NCBI GenBank assembly: GCA_023437365.1
Contig: JAEZGK010000035.1
Coordinates: 62,001 to 126,000, forward strand
Origin: Bacillota bacterium
Lineage (GTDB): Bacteria > Bacillota > Clostridia > Lachnospirales > Lachnospiraceae
Direction of reading: 5' to 3'
Length of the DNA: 64,000 nucleotides
The notes below the pieces were generated by a model. It searched no databases, was not told where the DNA came from, and saw only the letters and a program-made list of their open reading frames with translations. The first letter of the stretch is position 1. Every line of letters begins with the position of its first letter. This document shows, one piece after another, positions 61,794 through 64,000 of the stretch. The translations under genes were made by a program, and so were the position numbers.

Positions 61794-64000
61794 TTATTTA
61801 TTTCCGCACAGAACCTTTCCGGTAAAGGAGCGCGAATTTCTCATGATATCCTCCGGTGTTCCCTGTGCGACAATCTCACCGCCTTGTTTTCCTCCTTCCG
61901 GACCAAGGTCAATGATCCAATCAGATTCCATAATCATTTCTAAATTATGCTCTATCACGATTATGCTGTTACCCAGCTTTACAAGCCGGTCAAAGATCTT
62001 AATCAATCTGTTAGCATCGTGTGGATGTAGACCGGTTGTCGGCTCATCAAAAAGATACAATACATTTCCGCCACCACCGGTAGATAGCTCCTTAGCCAAC
62101 TTCAGACGCTGTGCTTCCCCTCCGGATAAGGTGGCTGTGGATTGTCCCAAGCCCAGATAACCTAAGCCCACATCCTGTAGGATTTGTAATTTCGATGCTA
62201 TGCTCTCCTGACCGGCAAATAGCTCCATAGCTTCGTCAACGCTTAATTCCAAGATATCTGAAATATTGTTTCCTTTGTATTTCACCTTCAGTACCTGTTT
62301 CTGATATCTCCTGCCACGGCATATAGGACAGGTCACCTCTACATCAGGCAGAAAGTTCATGGAGACGGATAGTCTGCCCGTTCCCTGGCATTTTTCACAT
62401 CTTCCGCCCGGCACATTATAGGAGAAGTGTTTCGCCGAAAGTCCCTGGCTGATTGTTTCGGGCAAGGCAGCAAATAGATCTCGGATATCGGTGAAAAGGT
62501 CCGTATACGTCGCTGCATTAGACCGACTGGAACGCCCGATGGACTGCTGATTTATGATAACCACACCAGTTAAATGTTCCAGCCCTCCAATCAGCTGCTT
62601 CCTATGCTTCTTCGTCAGGTTAAAATAAGCTTCACAGGCAGCTGCCAGATACCCGAAAATCAGACTGGATTTACCACTGCCGGAGACACCCGTCACTGTA
62701 ACAAATCTCCCAAGAGGAATTGTGATATCTATGTTTTTTAAGTTATTAACGTCTGCGTTTTTGATTTCCAGATATTTTGTATTCCCGGAGAGAAGCTTTC
62801 TGCGCTTTGTTTGATAGCAACTATTCCGCAGATATCTACCCGTAATCGAAGCCTCGCAGTTCATAATTTCCTGAACATCACCACAGGCAACGATACTTCC
62901 CCCCTGCTTCCCTGCTCCCGGACCAAAATCCACGATATAGTCTGCTGCTTTCATAATATCCGTATCATGCTCTATCACAAGGACGGTATTCCCCATGTCC
63001 CGAAGACGCTTTAAAACCTCTATGATTTTTCCTGTATCACGGGAGTGAAGGCCGGAGGTCGGTTCATCCAGTACATAAAGGACACCGGTAAGCCCACTTC
63101 CAAGTACCCCTGCCAGTTTAATCCGTTGACATTCTCCGGCAGACAGGGAAGCAGCCGGCTGCTCTAAGCTCAAATATCCGGAGCCTGCATCTACAATACG
63201 AGTTATTCTGCTCCTCAGATCCTCAGCTACCTGTCGGACAACACTCCAGGCTTCCTCTGAAATAGAATCCGGAAGCCGGTTCAACCACTCGCTGACATCA
63301 AGCAGGGACATGGACAACAGCTCTTTTATATTTTTATCTCCAACCTTTACCTTAAGTATTTCCGCTCTATATCGAATTCCATGACATTCGGGACATTCCT
63401 GACGGATTAGGAACTTTTCGAGCTTTTGCCTGGCACTGGCCGTATTGCTTTCCGCATATCTGCGCATCAGATTAGTGACAACACCTTCAAATCTTCCTTC
63501 CGGCACGGTCTTGGGCGGTGTGATATCCGGGAACCGCTCTTGAAACTGCCTGCTCAGCACACCATATAAAAGCAGATCCATCTGTACCTCATTATAACTC
63601 CCAATCGGTGTGTCTATATCCATCTCAAAACCGTAATGTCTGGCAGCCTGGATAATCGAAGCTCCGTATCTGTCGATATATACCTGGTCCCAGCCAGAAA
63701 TTGCAAATTCCCGGATACTCTTAGTATGATCCATCAGAAGCTTCACATCCGGTGAATTCACGACTCCTATCCCGTGACATACTGCACAAGCCCCTTGCGG
63801 TTTATTGAAGGAGAAATGACTCGCTGTCAACTCGAAGACCTGCTTACCGCAATGAGGACATGGTAGAGTCTGCTCAAATAGCTCATTTTCCTCCCCTTCC
63901 GCTTCGGACAGCTCCGGGTAATCTGTAAAAGCACTTTCACTATAATTCTGTGATATGGTTCTGCCGCAATGCGGGCACGGTCTTTCTCCAAGCTTAGCGA
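61794..64000 (-). CDS. UvrA-family ABC ATPase, N-terminus cut by window edge
   Basis: At least 735 residues; the frame is open to base 64000, so the start is outside. Zinc-finger cysteines (CPHCG twice, CAVCHG, CPECHG, CEKCQGTG, CPICRG) and two ABC units are visible: LSAGECQRIKLAG with VLYVLDEPTSGLHSRDT, and Walker A GVSGSGKSSL with LSGGEAQRLKLAKEL. The first signature LSAGE and PTSGLHSRD resemble UvrA2/drug-resistance-type relatives more than excision-repair UvrA; no uvrB or uvrC is here. No terminator separates it from the tetR-coa promoter, so read-through is possible. Confidence 0.88.
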   Translation of the reverse strand, partial: AKLGERPCPHCGRTISQNYSESAFTDYPELSEAEGEENELFEQTLPCPHCGKQVFELTASHFSFNKPQGACAVCHGIGVVNSPDVKLLMDHTKSIREFAISGWDQVYIDRYGASIIQAARHYGFEMDIDTPIGSYNEVQMDLLLYGVLSRQFQERFPDITPPKTVPEGRFEGVVTNLMRRYAESNTASARQKLEKFLIRQECPECHGIRYRAEILKVKVGDKNIKELLSMSLLDVSEWLNRLPDSISEEAWSVVRQVAEDLRSRITRIVDAGSGYLSLEQPAASLSAGECQRIKLAGVLGSGLTGVLYVLDEPTSGLHSRDTGKIIEVLKRLRDMGNTVLVIEHDTDIMKAADYIVDFGPGAGKQGGSIVACGDVQEIMNCEASITGRYLRNSCYQTKRRKLLSGNTKYLEIKNADVNNLKNIDITIPLGRFVTVTGVSGSGKSSLIFGYLAAACEAYFNLTKKHRKQLIGGLEHLTGVVIINQQSIGRSSRSNAATYTDLFTDIRDLFAALPETISQGLSAKHFSYNVPGGRCEKCQGTGRLSVSMNFLPDVEVTCPICRGRRYQKQVLKVKYKGNNISDILELSVDEAMELFAGQESIASKLQILQDVGLGYLGLGQSTATLSGGEAQRLKLAKELSTGGGGNVLYLFDEPTTGLHPHDANRLIKIFDRLVKLGNSIIVIEHNLEMIMESDWIIDLGPEGGKQGGEIVAQGTPEDIMRNSRSFTGKVLCGNK

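Noticed and set aside
63828..63830. TTG start of the UvrA-family gene
   Set aside because: The frame continues upstream to the window edge with conserved CPHCG zinc-finger residues, so the real start is outside.

Overview
The window looks like a chromosomal segment of a Gram-positive anaerobe of the class Clostridia, probably a plant- or glycan-degrading member of the Lachnospiraceae. This is inferred from AT-leaning DNA, strong GGAGG-type ribosome binding sites, a Trp-specific T-box, PdxS/PdxT with a MocR-type PdxR, a GH95 fucosidase, a YicI-like GH31 xylosidase, a flavodiiron protein, and several families typical of that group. No tRNA, rRNA, CRISPR array, transposase or prophage gene was seen. 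Most genes are on the minus strand in short operons.

Layout. 1-1823: GH95 alpha-fucosidase cut by the left edge. 1934-10042: complete trp operon (promoter, UGG T-box, trpE-G-D-C-F-B-A) ending in a second, divergent trpD-like gene that overlaps trpA by four bases. 10124-10780: purE alone on the plus strand. 10779-13709: GH31 alpha-xylosidase and a Nudix hydrolase. 13881-16897: pdxST and divergent pdxR. 17025-24957: a membrane diguanylate cyclase, a YgjP-type metallopeptidase with an NYN-LOTUS protein, a 14-bp tandem array joined to a branched palindrome, a PAS-GGDEF-HD-GYP protein, a small membrane protein, a HAD phosphatase and a PlsY-like acyltransferase. 25016-29833: DUF6323/DUF6179-like genes beside a MoxR ATPase, a metallopeptidase-VWA protein and a small unknown. 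29955-36571: P-loop kinase-like protein, M20 peptidase, two DUF5058-type membrane proteins, a DMT transporter with a histidine-rich tail, an aldehyde dehydrogenase and a cysteine-cluster protein. 36847-39608: lytic transglycosylase, HxlR regulator, flavodiiron protein. 39616-39855: a large branched inverted repeat. 40132-45966: MATE exporter, diguanylate cyclase, and a MarR-controlled FMN-binding/flavodoxin operon. 46163-54237: an operon running from a translation-factor GTPase fused to a Rae1/YacP-like nuclease, through a 930-residue orphan zinc-ribbon protein, a DMT transporter and a Dus enzyme, towards msrA. 54518-58221: MATE exporter, prenyltransferase-like protein, OsmC, ECF-type sigma factor. 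58340-61779: TetR-controlled coenzyme A operon (coaB, coaC, coaX, PanT-like). 61794-64000: UvrA-family ABC protein cut by the right edge.

The strongest candidates for something new are the Tet(M)-like GTPase fused to an A-site-type mRNA nuclease and its orphan operon partner, the divergent TrpD paralog inside the trp operon, the five-gene MoxR/VWA neighbourhood, the TetR-operator arrangement on the CoA operon with an unusual CoaX, and two branched palindromic elements without coding capacity.
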